Source: Nitratifractor sp. (GTDB taxonomy: Bacteria; Campylobacterota; Campylobacteria; Campylobacterales; Sulfurovaceae). From it: a DNA stretch of 14,132 nt. The stretch's first letter is position 1. Each line of letters starts with the position of its first letter. The notes beneath the pieces were generated by a model, which was not told where the DNA came from, did not search any database, and saw only the letters and a list, made by a program, of their open reading frames with translations. Below, one piece after another: positions 6,390 to 14,132 of the stretch. Both the position numbers and the translations under genes were made by a program. Location: positions 1-14,132 of the forward strand of contig WFYP01000236.1 in the NCBI GenBank assembly GCA_015490055.1, in the 5' to 3' direction.

Positions 6390-7848
6390 CAGAAAATTAA
6401 ATATACTTTTTGCAGCGTCAGAAGTTACACCATTTGCAAAAACAGGCGGTTTGGCTGATGTGGCTTCGGCACTTCCTAAAGCTTTGCATGAGTTGGGACA
6501 CAATGTAAAAGTAGTGATGCCACGATACTATTTGATTAATCCTGACAATTTAGAAAAACTGCCCGCTCCTTTAGGTGTGCCAATGGGTTGTATGGGCGAA
6601 CTTTGGGCAGGGGTTTACAGAAGCAAATTACCAAACAGTGATGTAGAGATTTATTTTATCGACCATGAAAACTATTTTGGCAGAGATGGGCTATATGATA
6701 ACGGATATGAGAGTTATAATGATAATGGAGATAGGTTTATCTTTTTTTCTAAAGCAGTTTTCCAATTAGCTAAAATGCTCAATTTTGTGCCTGATATTTT
6801 TCATGCCAACGATTGGCATACTGCTGCGATTCCCGCTTTGTTAAAAACCCGTTTTAGGCATGATTTTGCTTATGCTTCTTCGGTTTTAACAATTCATAAT
6901 TTACAGCATCAAGGTATTTTTGATAAAGAGTTGATAAAACTTATGGAAATAGGTTGGGAGCATTATACCCCTTTTGAATTTGAGAGTATGGGAAATATCA
7001 ACCTTTTAAAGGGTGGTATTGCTATGGCAGATGCTATTACAACAGTTTCGCATAAATATGCACAAGAGATTCAGACACTAGAGTATGGATTTGGCTTACA
7101 GTGGCATATTCAAGCCCATAGTTACAAACTTTTTGGCATTTTAAATGGCGTTGATTACAGCGAATGGGACCCATTGCATGATAGATATATTGCCAAAAAT
7201 TACTCTATTAAAGATATGCAAGGTAAAAAGGTATGCAAAAAAGATTTACAAAAAACTTTTAATTTGCCACAAAATGAAGATATTGCATTAATTGGATTTG
7301 TCGGAAGATTTGTAGAGCAAAAAGGAATTAGCTTAATCGCTTCGGTTATTAATTCGCTTTTGGATCATAATATTCAAATTGTTATGCTTGGAACAGGCGA
7401 AAAGTGGGCAGAAGATTTTTTTAATCACCTTAACTTTTACAGAGAAAATTTCGGCATATACATTGGTTATTCAAATGAAATAGCTCATAAAATCGAAGCT
7501 GGGGCTGATATGTTTTTAATGCCTTCGCTTTTTGAACCTTGCGGACTGAACCAAATTTACAGTCTGCGTTATGGCACGCTTCCGATTGTGCGCGCAACAG
7601 GCGGTTTGGATGATACGATAGAAAATTTCGATATAGAAACAGGCAAAGGAAACGGCTTTAAATTTTACGATGCCACACCGCCGGCGCTTTTAAATACAGT
7701 GCTTTGGGCAGTAGATACTTTCTATAACCATAAAAAAGAGTTTAACGCTATGCAAAAAAGAGCAATGCAAGAGCACTTTAGCTGGATAGATTCGGCAAAA
7801 GAGTATGAAAAAGTGTATGAGTATGCACTAAAACAAAAAGGCTTATAA
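6382..7848 (+). CDS. glgA: Glycogen synthase (GT5)
   Basis: A 488-residue bacterial-type glycogen synthase. It adds glucosyl units from ADP-glucose (possibly UDP-glucose) to the non-reducing ends of alpha-1,4-glucan. The N-terminal nucleotide-sugar motif KTGGLADV starts at Lys20, and HANDWHTA is at 141-148. The C-domain has GFVGRFVEQKG with Arg309 and Lys314 and the retaining-transferase signature FEPCGLNQIYSLRYGT with Glu385, followed by RATGGLDDT. All residues expected for activity are present and the length matches the E. coli enzyme (477). GGAGG at 6371-6375 precedes the ATG, which lies inside the end of the kinase gene. Branching enzyme follows 11 bases downstream. No glgC is in the window, so its sugar-nucleotide supply comes from elsewhere or from an unconventional enzyme. 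Confidence 0.96.
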   Translation: MSNRKLNILFAASEVTPFAKTGGLADVASALPKALHELGHNVKVVMPRYYLINPDNLEKLPAPLGVPMGCMGELWAGVYRSKLPNSDVEIYFIDHENYFGRDGLYDNGYESYNDNGDRFIFFSKAVFQLAKMLNFVPDIFHANDWHTAAIPALLKTRFRHDFAYASSVLTIHNLQHQGIFDKELIKLMEIGWEHYTPFEFESMGNINLLKGGIAMADAITTVSHKYAQEIQTLEYGFGLQWHIQAHSYKLFGILNGVDYSEWDPLHDRYIAKNYSIKDMQGKKVCKKDLQKTFNLPQNEDIALIGFVGRFVEQKGISLIASVINSLLDHNIQIVMLGTGEKWAEDFFNHLNFYRENFGIYIGYSNEIAHKIEAGADMFLMPSLFEPCGLNQIYSLRYGTLPIVRATGGLDDTIENFDIETGKGNGFKFYDATPPALLNTVLWAVDTFYNHKKEFNAMQKRAMQEHFSWIDSAKEYEKVYEYALKQKGL

Positions 7849-7859
7849 AGGAGCTTGTT

Positions 7860-9776
7860 ATGGAACATAAAATCTATTATGATGTTTCGTTATTTAGCGA
7901 TGAAGATATATACTATTTTAAAGAGGGAACCCACCGAAAACTTTATAAGCATTTCGGTTCGCACCCTATGCAAAGAGAGGGTGTTGATGGGGTTTATTTT
8001 GCCGTTTGGGCTCCAAATGCCTTAAATGTTGCTGTTGTAGGAGATTTTAATCATTACGACCCAACAAAGCACTATCTAAAAAAGAGAGAAGATGCTTCCG
8101 GTATATGGGAAGGCTTTATAACAGATATACCTTTAGGGAGTTCATATAAATATTATATCTATTCTAATAATGATTATATTGAGCACTACAAAGCTGACCC
8201 CTTTGCAGTCTATGCAGAGCGTAAACCGAAATCTGCCTCGATTATTTGGGATTTAAAAGGTTATACTTGGAGTGATAAAAGTTGGATGCGTAATAGAAAA
8301 AAGTTTAACTCCCATAAAAAGCCGATTTCGATTTACGAAGTGCATTTAGGCTCATGGAGACGCAAGATAGAAGAGAATAACCGCTATTTAACTTACATAG
8401 AATTAGCAAAAGAGTTAGCTCAATACCTTAAAGAGATGCATTACACCCATATTGAGCTTATGCCGGTAATGGAGCACCCATTTGACGGCTCTTGGGGTTA
8501 CCAAATTACAGGTTATTTTGCCCCTACTTCGCGTTATGGAACACCGCAAGAGTTTATGGAGTTTGTCGATATTATGCACCAAAACGAAATTGGCGTAATT
8601 TTAGACTGGGTTCCTTCGCATTTTGTAAACGACGGGCATGGTTTAAGCAATTTTGACGGAACTTGCCTTTATGAGCATAAAGACCCAAGACAAGGGTATC
8701 ACCCGGAGTGGAAAAGCTCTATTTTTAATTACGACAGAAATGAAGTAAGGGCTTTTTTAATAAGTTCGGCAATGTATTGGTTCGATAAATACCATATAGA
8801 CGGTATCCGTGTAGATGGCGTGGCTTCGATGCTTTATTTAAACTATGCTAGAGATGATGGAGAATGGATTCCTAACGAAGATGGAAGCAATATAAATAAA
8901 GGGGCTGTAAAATTTTTACAAGATATGAATGTGGCAGTTTACGGCACTTTTAAAGATATTTTTACGGTTGCCGAAGAATCTACAAACTTTCCGCAAGTTA
9001 CCGGTATGGTAAAAGACAGCGGGCTTGGCTTTGGCTATAAATGGAATATGGGGTGGATGCATGACATTTTAAAATATATGAAACTAGACCCCTATTTTAG
9101 AAAAGACCACCATAAAAATTTAATTTTCAGCTTTGTTTATATGTTTTTTGAAAATTACATTTTACCTTTAAGCCACGATGAAGTTGTGCATATGAAAGGC
9201 TCGCTAATTAATAAAATGCCCGGAGATTACGAAAAGAAATTTACCAATTTACGGGCTTTATATGCTTTAATGATGGCACATCCTGGTAAAAAGCTGCTTT
9301 TTATGGGCGGAGAGTTTGCACAATTTGCTGAATGGAATTATAAGCAAAGTTTAGATTGGCATCTTTTAGATTATCCGGCACATAAAGGAGTGCAAAAATG
9401 TGTGCAAACCCTTAATAAGCTTTACAAAGATGTGCCTTCGCTTCACCGGAACGATGTAGAACCGGAAGGTTTTTCGTGGATTGAAGAGAATGATGCAAAT
9501 GCAAATGTTATCGCATTTATAAGAAAGGGAGCGAGAAACCAAAAAGCTATTATTATCGTTTGCAATTTTTCAGGTAAAGAGCACATAGGCTACCCTGTTG
9601 GAGTGCCTGCAAGAGGTATCTATAAAGAGTTTTTCAACTCTAACTCAGAAGAGTTTGGGGGAGAGTGCAAAGAGTTTAGAGAGTATAAAACAATAACAAA
9701 GGAGTCTCATGGAAAGAAACAAAGAATCGAGGTAACACTGCCTCCATTAAGTGTGATTTATTTAATTAAAAATTAA
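7860..9776 (+). CDS. glgB: 1,4-alpha-glucan branching enzyme (GH13)
   Basis: A 638-residue GH13 enzyme that cuts an alpha-1,4 chain and re-attaches it as an alpha-1,6 branch. The N-terminus carries a CBM48-type beta-sandwich (VYFAVWAPNALNVAVVGDFN near 45-65). The catalytic barrel begins around ISIYEVHLGSW. Branching-enzyme motifs are seen at ELMPVMEHPFDGSWGYQ, DWVPSHF, GIRVDGVASML with nucleophile Asp319, TVAEEST with acid/base Glu372, and LSHDEVVH with His439-Asp440. A C-terminal all-beta domain completes it. Its length matches short bacterial GlgB proteins that lack the extra N1 module. AAAGGAG overlaps the glgA stop and lies six bases before the ATG. Pgi follows after a 10-base gap. A branching enzyme makes a branched glycogen product rather than linear starch likely. 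Confidence 0.96.
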   Translation: MEHKIYYDVSLFSDEDIYYFKEGTHRKLYKHFGSHPMQREGVDGVYFAVWAPNALNVAVVGDFNHYDPTKHYLKKREDASGIWEGFITDIPLGSSYKYYIYSNNDYIEHYKADPFAVYAERKPKSASIIWDLKGYTWSDKSWMRNRKKFNSHKKPISIYEVHLGSWRRKIEENNRYLTYIELAKELAQYLKEMHYTHIELMPVMEHPFDGSWGYQITGYFAPTSRYGTPQEFMEFVDIMHQNEIGVILDWVPSHFVNDGHGLSNFDGTCLYEHKDPRQGYHPEWKSSIFNYDRNEVRAFLISSAMYWFDKYHIDGIRVDGVASMLYLNYARDDGEWIPNEDGSNINKGAVKFLQDMNVAVYGTFKDIFTVAEESTNFPQVTGMVKDSGLGFGYKWNMGWMHDILKYMKLDPYFRKDHHKNLIFSFVYMFFENYILPLSHDEVVHMKGSLINKMPGDYEKKFTNLRALYALMMAHPGKKLLFMGGEFAQFAEWNYKQSLDWHLLDYPAHKGVQKCVQTLNKLYKDVPSLHRNDVEPEGFSWIEENDANANVIAFIRKGARNQKAIIIVCNFSGKEHIGYPVGVPARGIYKEFFNSNSEEFGGECKEFREYKTITKESHGKKQRIEVTLPPLSVIYLIKN

Positions 9777-9786
9777 GGAGCGAGTA

Positions 9787-11043
9787 ATGTTATATTTTGA
9801 AGAAGATTTTAACTGGCAAGTAACAGATGAAGCAGAAAAATTAATGCAAAAAGCTTTTGAAAAGTTGCGGCAAGAGAAAGAGAGTAAAAGTGTTGGATAT
9901 TATACTTTGGGCAAAGATTCTTTGCCTCTAGTACAAGAGGTCCAAGAGTATCAAGCAAGTAGTGAATATTTAAAAAATATAGAGTGTGTCGTTGTTGTAG
10001 GAATTGGTGGCTCTTCACTCGGGACAAAAGCTTTGCACTCTATTTTTAAAGAGAAGTGTTCAAATTGTAAAGAGATGCTATTTTTAGAAAACCCCGATGA
10101 GATTGATTTAAGTAAAAAGTTCGCAAGAATAAAAAAAGAGACAACAGTTTTTGTAATTGTTTCAAAATCTGGAAATACTGTAGAGACAATTTCGATATTT
10201 AAAAAAATTATAGAAGTATTTGATTTAAATTACGAAAAAGAAGATAGAGAGAAGATAATTATCGTTACCGATTACGATTCTAATTTACACAAATTTGCAA
10301 ACTATTACGGTATTAAATCTTATACAATCCCATCAAATGTCGGCGGGCGTTTTTCTGTTTTAAGTGCAGTCGGTGTTGTGCCTTTAACACTTGCTGGGTT
10401 TGAAATATCTTCTGTATTAAAAGGTGCATCGGATATGATAAATAGTTTTTTTGCAGGAGAAAAAGAGAATATTTTAAAGAAAGCCGCATTTTATGTTTCG
10501 CATAAAAAGGTTTATCCGATGAATGTTCTCTTTTCATATGCAAACTGTTTAGAAGATTTTACTAAATGGTATGTGCAACTTTGGGGCGAATCATTAGGAA
10601 AAATAGATACAAAAGGCGAGCATGTAGGTTTAACTCCTATTGGGCATATAGGCTCTGTGGACCAGCACTCTTTTTTACAATTAATTATAGAGGGGTGTCG
10701 CGATAAAACGGTAACTTTTATAAAGCTGGAAAATTTTGAAAAGAGGTTAAAAATTCCAAATATAGAGTTAAAATTTCTTGAAAAAACAGACTTTATAAAT
10801 GGCTATACCTTTAATGAATTAATCGATGGAGAGTGCGAAGCGACAAAAGAGAGTATTATAGCACAAAACATCCCTGTTGATATGATAACCATTAGCAAAA
10901 TCGATGGGGAGAATATTGGAAAACTTATAGCTTATTATGAGTTGCTCACTTCTGCGTGTGGGAATATGATGGATATTAACCCATACAATCAGCCTGGAGT
11001 CGAACTTGGCAAAAAAATATTAGTAAAAAAATTTAGTAAATAA
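9787..11043 (+). CDS. pgi: Glucose-6-phosphate isomerase
   Basis: A 418-residue phosphoglucose isomerase interconverting glucose-6-phosphate and fructose-6-phosphate. The two SIS folds show GIGGSSLGTKAL (72-83), the phosphate-binding SKSGNT (126-131) and the family signature VGGRFSVLSAVG (185-196). QLWGES carries the catalytic Glu268, SVDQHS carries the ring-opening His294, and NQPGVELGKK carries Lys409. It is much shorter than the roughly 550-residue E. coli enzyme. It matches the compact form seen in many other bacteria, so it is not truncated. AAGGAG (9775-9780) overlaps the glgB stop. In this operon it links the hexose-phosphate pool made by the kinase to phosphofructokinase, and can run in reverse to supply glycogen synthesis. 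Confidence 0.96.
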   Translation: MLYFEEDFNWQVTDEAEKLMQKAFEKLRQEKESKSVGYYTLGKDSLPLVQEVQEYQASSEYLKNIECVVVVGIGGSSLGTKALHSIFKEKCSNCKEMLFLENPDEIDLSKKFARIKKETTVFVIVSKSGNTVETISIFKKIIEVFDLNYEKEDREKIIIVTDYDSNLHKFANYYGIKSYTIPSNVGGRFSVLSAVGVVPLTLAGFEISSVLKGASDMINSFFAGEKENILKKAAFYVSHKKVYPMNVLFSYANCLEDFTKWYVQLWGESLGKIDTKGEHVGLTPIGHIGSVDQHSFLQLIIEGCRDKTVTFIKLENFEKRLKIPNIELKFLEKTDFINGYTFNELIDGECEATKESIIAQNIPVDMITISKIDGENIGKLIAYYELLTSACGNMMDINPYNQPGVELGKKILVKKFSK

Positions 11044-11053
11044 GGAGTAAATT

Positions 11054-12061
11054 ATGAAAAAAAGAGTTGCAATTAACGGATTAGGAAGAATAGGAAATCA
11101 GGTTTTAAGACACTACATTAATAATTTACCGCAAAATTGTGAAATTGTTGCTGCAAATACTTCGAGCGTAGAAGATGCGGCGTATCTTTTAAAATATGAC
11201 TCTGTGCACGGCAGAGCAGATTTTGATATTCAAACGGCAGAAAACAAACTTATAATAGATGGACACGAAATAACTATTGTAAGTAGCCACAACCCTCTTG
11301 AACTACCATGGAAAGAGCTTGAAATCGATATTGTTTTAGAGTGCACCGGGCATTTTACAGATGGCAATTTGGCAAAAGAGCATATTGAGGCGGGGGCTAA
11401 AAAAGTACTGATTTCTGCACCAGGGAAAAATGTTGATTTAACCATAGTAAAAGGGGTAAACGAAAAAGAGTATGATACAAATAAGCACCATATTGTCTCT
11501 AACGCTTCTTGCACAACCAACTCTTTAGCACCTGTAATGAAAGTGTTAGAAGAGCGTTTTGGCGTTGAGTATGCAATGATAACAACAACCCACGCTTACA
11601 CCTCTTCGCAAGTTCCTGTAGATAAAAGAGCCAAAAAAAGAAGACGCGGACGGGCGTGTGCGGTAAATATTATTCCGACAACAACCGGTGCAGCTATTGC
11701 GACTATAGAAGTTATTCCAACACTAAAAGGTAAAATGGAAGCTATGGCGTTAAGAGTGCCGGTTCCTGATGGTGCAATTACAGAGATAGTTGCAACATTA
11801 AATAAAGATATTACTTTAGAGAGTGTTAATACTGCCCTTAAAGAGGCTTCTGAAAATGAATTAAAAGGCATTTTGGAATTTACGATGGATGATATTGTCT
11901 CTTCTGATATAATAAACAATAGACACTCTTCGATTATCGACGGGCAATCTACCAGCGTTTTGGGCAACAGAATGGTTAAAATTTTAACTTGGTATGATAA
12001 TGAATACGGTTACTCTCAAAGATTATTGGAAGTGGCTGATTATATGGCAAGTAAACTGTAA
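11054..12061 (+). CDS. gap: Glyceraldehyde-3-phosphate dehydrogenase, type I
   Basis: A 335-residue phosphorylating GAPDH. The nucleotide-binding NGLGRIGNQVLR is at 8-19, NASCTTN carries the catalytic Cys153, TTHAYTSSQ has the assisting His180, and the C-terminal WYDNEYGYS is intact. At the end of the second beta strand, the usual Ile-Asn-Asp that selects NAD is replaced by Ala34-Asn35-Thr36, followed by two serines. Loss of this Asp is a known feature of GAPDHs that accept NADP, so dual or NADP use is plausible. The S-loop is unusually basic (KRAKKRRRGR). AAGGAG (11042-11047) overlaps the pgi stop and lies six bases before the ATG. It acts in glycolysis or gluconeogenesis; pgk, tpi and fba are not in this window. 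Confidence 0.96.
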   Translation: MKKRVAINGLGRIGNQVLRHYINNLPQNCEIVAANTSSVEDAAYLLKYDSVHGRADFDIQTAENKLIIDGHEITIVSSHNPLELPWKELEIDIVLECTGHFTDGNLAKEHIEAGAKKVLISAPGKNVDLTIVKGVNEKEYDTNKHHIVSNASCTTNSLAPVMKVLEERFGVEYAMITTTHAYTSSQVPVDKRAKKRRRGRACAVNIIPTTTGAAIATIEVIPTLKGKMEAMALRVPVPDGAITEIVATLNKDITLESVNTALKEASENELKGILEFTMDDIVSSDIINNRHSSIIDGQSTSVLGNRMVKILTWYDNEYGYSQRLLEVADYMASKL

Positions 12062-12070
12062 GGAGTTTTT

Positions 12071-13033
12071 ATGGCTATTGCTATCTTCTCCTCTGGCGGA
12101 GATTGCGCGGGGATGAACCCCGCCATTAAATATTTTGTAGAGAATGCAATTTTTCGCGGTTTAAAACCCTATTTTATTTACGACGGATTAGAGGGCTTAA
12201 TTGACAACCGCATAAAAGAGGCAAACTTTGGCGATGTCTCAGGCATTATACATTTAGGCGGCACAATTATAGGTTCTTCACGCTCAAAAAGGTTTTACAA
12301 TTACAAATACCGCAAACAAGCTTACGAGAATTTAAAAAAGCTTAATATCGATAAACTGATTGTATTAGGAGGCGACGGCTCTTTTAGAGCTATGAATATC
12401 TTTTGCAGTGAATTTAATTTAAAATTTATCGGTATCCCGGCAACCATAGATAATGATATTTACGGTACGCAGTATTGCTTGGGCGTTGATACCGCTTTGA
12501 ATATGATACGCATTGCAGTCGATAGTATCAGAGATACAGCAAACTCTTTTAAAAGGGCTTTTGTAGTAGAGACGATGGGCAGAGAGTGCGGTTATTTGGC
12601 TTTGGTTTCGGCTATTACATCAGGAGCGGAGCTTTGTATAATTCCAGAAATGGATGCCGATTTAAATAAAAGCAAAAAGCGGATACTAAAAGAGATAGAA
12701 AACGGCAGAAGATATGTTCTTTGTATGGTTGCAGAGGGGACAAAAGCAACTCAAAAGATGAAAGAGTGGCTTGAGAAAGAGATTGCTTTAGAGACTCGCG
12801 TAACCGTGCTTGGGCATATCCAAAGAGGTGGAAATCCGAGCGTTTACGACAGATTGATGGCAAGAGAGTTTATAAAAGAGGGGTTCGATGCTATTTTATC
12901 TAACAGTGAATGTAAAAAAGTGGTTGTTTATAATAAATCGAAATTTTCACTGCTTGATATAGAGACGATTGCATCAAACAGATACAAAATCGATACCGAG
13001 TTATTAGAACTTTATAAAAGGGATTACGAATAA
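12071..13033 (+). CDS. pfkA: 6-phosphofructokinase, ATP-dependent type
   Basis: A 320-residue PfkA, the same size as the E. coli enzyme, committing fructose-6-phosphate to glycolysis. Nucleotide-site motifs are SSGGDCAGMN (7-16), GGTIIGSSRS (63-72) and GGDGS (100-104). The catalytic TIDND has Asp127 and Asp129, and Arg162, MGR (169-171) and GHIQRGG complete the sugar-phosphate site. Gly103 in GGDGS, where pyrophosphate-dependent enzymes have Asp, and Ala124 in PATID, where they have Lys, both point to ATP as donor. At the E. coli allosteric site, Arg21 aligns with Lys20, Arg25 with Glu24, and Arg54 with a non-basic residue. ADP/PEP control of the E. coli type may therefore be weak or absent. 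AGGAG (12061-12065) follows the gap stop directly. The stop overlaps the pta ATG by one base. Confidence 0.95.
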   Translation: MAIAIFSSGGDCAGMNPAIKYFVENAIFRGLKPYFIYDGLEGLIDNRIKEANFGDVSGIIHLGGTIIGSSRSKRFYNYKYRKQAYENLKKLNIDKLIVLGGDGSFRAMNIFCSEFNLKFIGIPATIDNDIYGTQYCLGVDTALNMIRIAVDSIRDTANSFKRAFVVETMGRECGYLALVSAITSGAELCIIPEMDADLNKSKKRILKEIENGRRYVLCMVAEGTKATQKMKEWLEKEIALETRVTVLGHIQRGGNPSVYDRLMAREFIKEGFDAILSNSECKKVVVYNKSKFSLLDIETIASNRYKIDTELLELYKRDYE

Positions 13034-14132
13034 TGATAAAATCAGTATATTTAGCCCCTTTCCACAAAGATATCGAGCAAGAGAAGGTAAACAGTTTTTT
13101 TCTCTCTCTTTTGCGCCAAGAGTATAAAAAAATTGCCCTCTTCTATCCTATTTTAAATGCTAAGAATCATTTGGATATTGAGTATTTTTACTCATTTAAA
13201 TCCAAAGAGGAGGCAGAAAAACTTTTTGCCCACAATGAAAAGCTCTTTTTTGAAAAAATTATAGAGTCTTACTGCAAAATATATGACAAGTTCGATTTTA
13301 TTTTAATAGAGGGCTTTTTCGAAGAGGAGTTTAACTTTTTTTTAGACGATATTAACTTTGCTATAGCAAAAGATTTAAGCACCCCGATTATAGTACTCGA
13401 AAAGAGCAGCGATATAAATATACTTGAAATTATCCACCATAAAATCATAGAATCGCATAATATGCATTTGGCAACGCTTTTAATGCAAAATTTTCAGCAA
13501 AAAATCAAAGCCGATTTTCCGGTTTTTTCTCTTGGGCAAGAGAGTGCAAAAAGATTTTTTATTAAAAGTTTTAAAGAGACAGAATTTAATACCTTAACAC
13601 CGCTTCGTTTTAGATATGAACTTTTCCAAAGAGCCAAAAAGCAAAAAAGAAAAATCGCACTGACAGAACTTGACGAAAGGGTTTTAAAAGCAGCAGATTT
13701 TATTTTAAAACAAGATGTCGCAGATATTTTATTTGTTGGCGATAAAAGCACTTATTTAAATGCGGCTAAAAAATTGGATTTAAATTTCAGCAAAGCCCAA
13801 TTTATCGAAAAAGAATATTACTCTAAAATGCAAGAAGAGTTAGCAAAAGATTTTTACCAACTGCGAAAAGAAAAAGGCATTAGCAAAGAAGAGGCAAAAA
13901 AAATTATTGCTACAAACAGCACATATTTTGCAACTATGCTTGTATATAAAGGATATGCAGACGGGCTGGTTTGCGGCGCAAGCCATACAACGGCAGATAC
14001 CGTGCGCCCCGCTTTGCAAATTTTAAAAACAAAAAAAGATTTTTTTGTCTCAAGCATTTTTTTAATGTCTATGGATACCAATGTGCTGATTTTCGGAGAT
14101 TGTGCAATAAACCGCGACCCAAGCCCAAAAGA
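13033..14132 (+). CDS. pta: Phosphate acetyltransferase, partial (3' end beyond window)
   Basis: The frame is open from ATG 13033 to the right edge, giving 366 codons without a stop. From about residue 190 it matches the PTA catalytic domain: TPLRFRYELFQRAKKQKRKIALTE, then FYQLRKEKGISKEEAKK, ADGLVCGASHTTADTVRPALQI and FGDCAINRDPSPK. The enzyme converts acetyl-CoA and phosphate to acetyl phosphate, which acetate kinase turns into acetate and ATP. The first roughly 150 residues look like a reduced version of the BioD-like N-terminal domain of long Pta proteins (SVYLAPFHK at the start). There is no G-x4-GK-S/T P-loop. The spacing leaves no room for the roughly 110-residue DRTGG domain. The start overlaps the pfkA stop (TAATG), with AAAAGGGA upstream at 13016-13023. 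An acetate kinase gene would be expected just downstream. Confidence 0.92.
   Translation, partial: MIKSVYLAPFHKDIEQEKVNSFFLSLLRQEYKKIALFYPILNAKNHLDIEYFYSFKSKEEAEKLFAHNEKLFFEKIIESYCKIYDKFDFILIEGFFEEEFNFFLDDINFAIAKDLSTPIIVLEKSSDINILEIIHHKIIESHNMHLATLLMQNFQQKIKADFPVFSLGQESAKRFFIKSFKETEFNTLTPLRFRYELFQRAKKQKRKIALTELDERVLKAADFILKQDVADILFVGDKSTYLNAAKKLDLNFSKAQFIEKEYYSKMQEELAKDFYQLRKEKGISKEEAKKIIATNSTYFATMLVYKGYADGLVCGASHTTADTVRPALQILKTKKDFFVSSIFLMSMDTNVLIFGDCAINRDPSPK

Noticed and set aside
9709..9735. Internal AAAGGAG plus ATG giving an eight-codon ORF inside the end of glgB
   Set aside because: It is out of frame, tiny and lies within sequence coding for the conserved GlgB C-terminus. Chance match in purine-rich DNA is the simpler explanation.
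11230..11967. Antisense open frames across gap (96 and 123 codons on the minus strand)
   Set aside because: They are mirrors of a well-conserved GAPDH reading frame, have no recognisable family and no supporting ribosome binding site.
503..14132. CRISPR arrays, tRNA or rRNA genes, insertion sequences, prophage or defence genes
   Set aside because: Nearly all bases are accounted for by ten recognised metabolic genes with tiny gaps; no direct-repeat array, transposase or cloverleaf was seen.

Overview
The window is an AT-rich (roughly one third G+C by eye), densely packed, single-strand bacterial segment. It reads as one carbohydrate operon for storing glycogen and burning it through glycolysis. 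The style of the proteins suggests a free-living member of the Campylobacterota (Sulfurimonas/Sulfurovum-like) or a relative: Lys/Ile/Phe-rich composition, a short 418-residue Pgi, and a GapA with a basic RRGRA-type S-loop. This placement is an inference from composition and family resemblance, not from a marker gene.

The first 19 bases are not genomic. They match the Tn5/Nextera mosaic-end adapter exactly, so the window starts at the ragged end of an assembled contig. After the adapter comes the 3' end of a gene (20-379) whose product resembles the phosphomutase-like C-terminus of sugar-1-phosphate nucleotidyltransferase/phosphomannomutase fusions. A 123-base gap (380-502) follows, filled with inverted repeats. 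One is a nearly perfect 12-bp hairpin that ends exactly where the Shine-Dalgarno sequence of the next gene begins.

From 503 to the right edge, ten plus-strand genes follow with gaps of 11 bases or less, or with overlaps. They are a GH57 amylopullulanase-like enzyme (503-2524), a GH57 4-alpha-glucanotransferase (2535-4532), a GalT-family nucleotidyltransferase (4525-5550), a ROK sugar kinase (5547-6389), glycogen synthase glgA (6382-7848), branching enzyme glgB (7860-9776), phosphoglucose isomerase pgi (9787-11043), glyceraldehyde-3-phosphate dehydrogenase gap (11054-12061), ATP-type 6-phosphofructokinase pfkA (12071-13033), and a phosphate acetyltransferase pta cut off by the window edge (13033-14132). 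No internal promoter or terminator is evident.

Together GlgA and GlgB would build an alpha-1,4/1,6-glucan. The two GH57 enzymes would remodel or hydrolyse it, the ROK kinase would phosphorylate released glucose, Pgi and PfkA would carry it to fructose-1,6-bisphosphate, Gap would oxidise the triose, and Pta would open a route from acetyl-CoA to acetyl phosphate, acetate and ATP. No glgC, glgP or glgX is visible. GH57 enzymes, a kinase and perhaps the GalT-like protein or the truncated first gene take their usual places. The most notable points are this unconventional gene set, a GalT lacking the usual C-terminal His-x-His, a GAPDH lacking the NAD-selecting Asp, and a Pta with a P-loop-less N-terminus and apparently no DRTGG domain.
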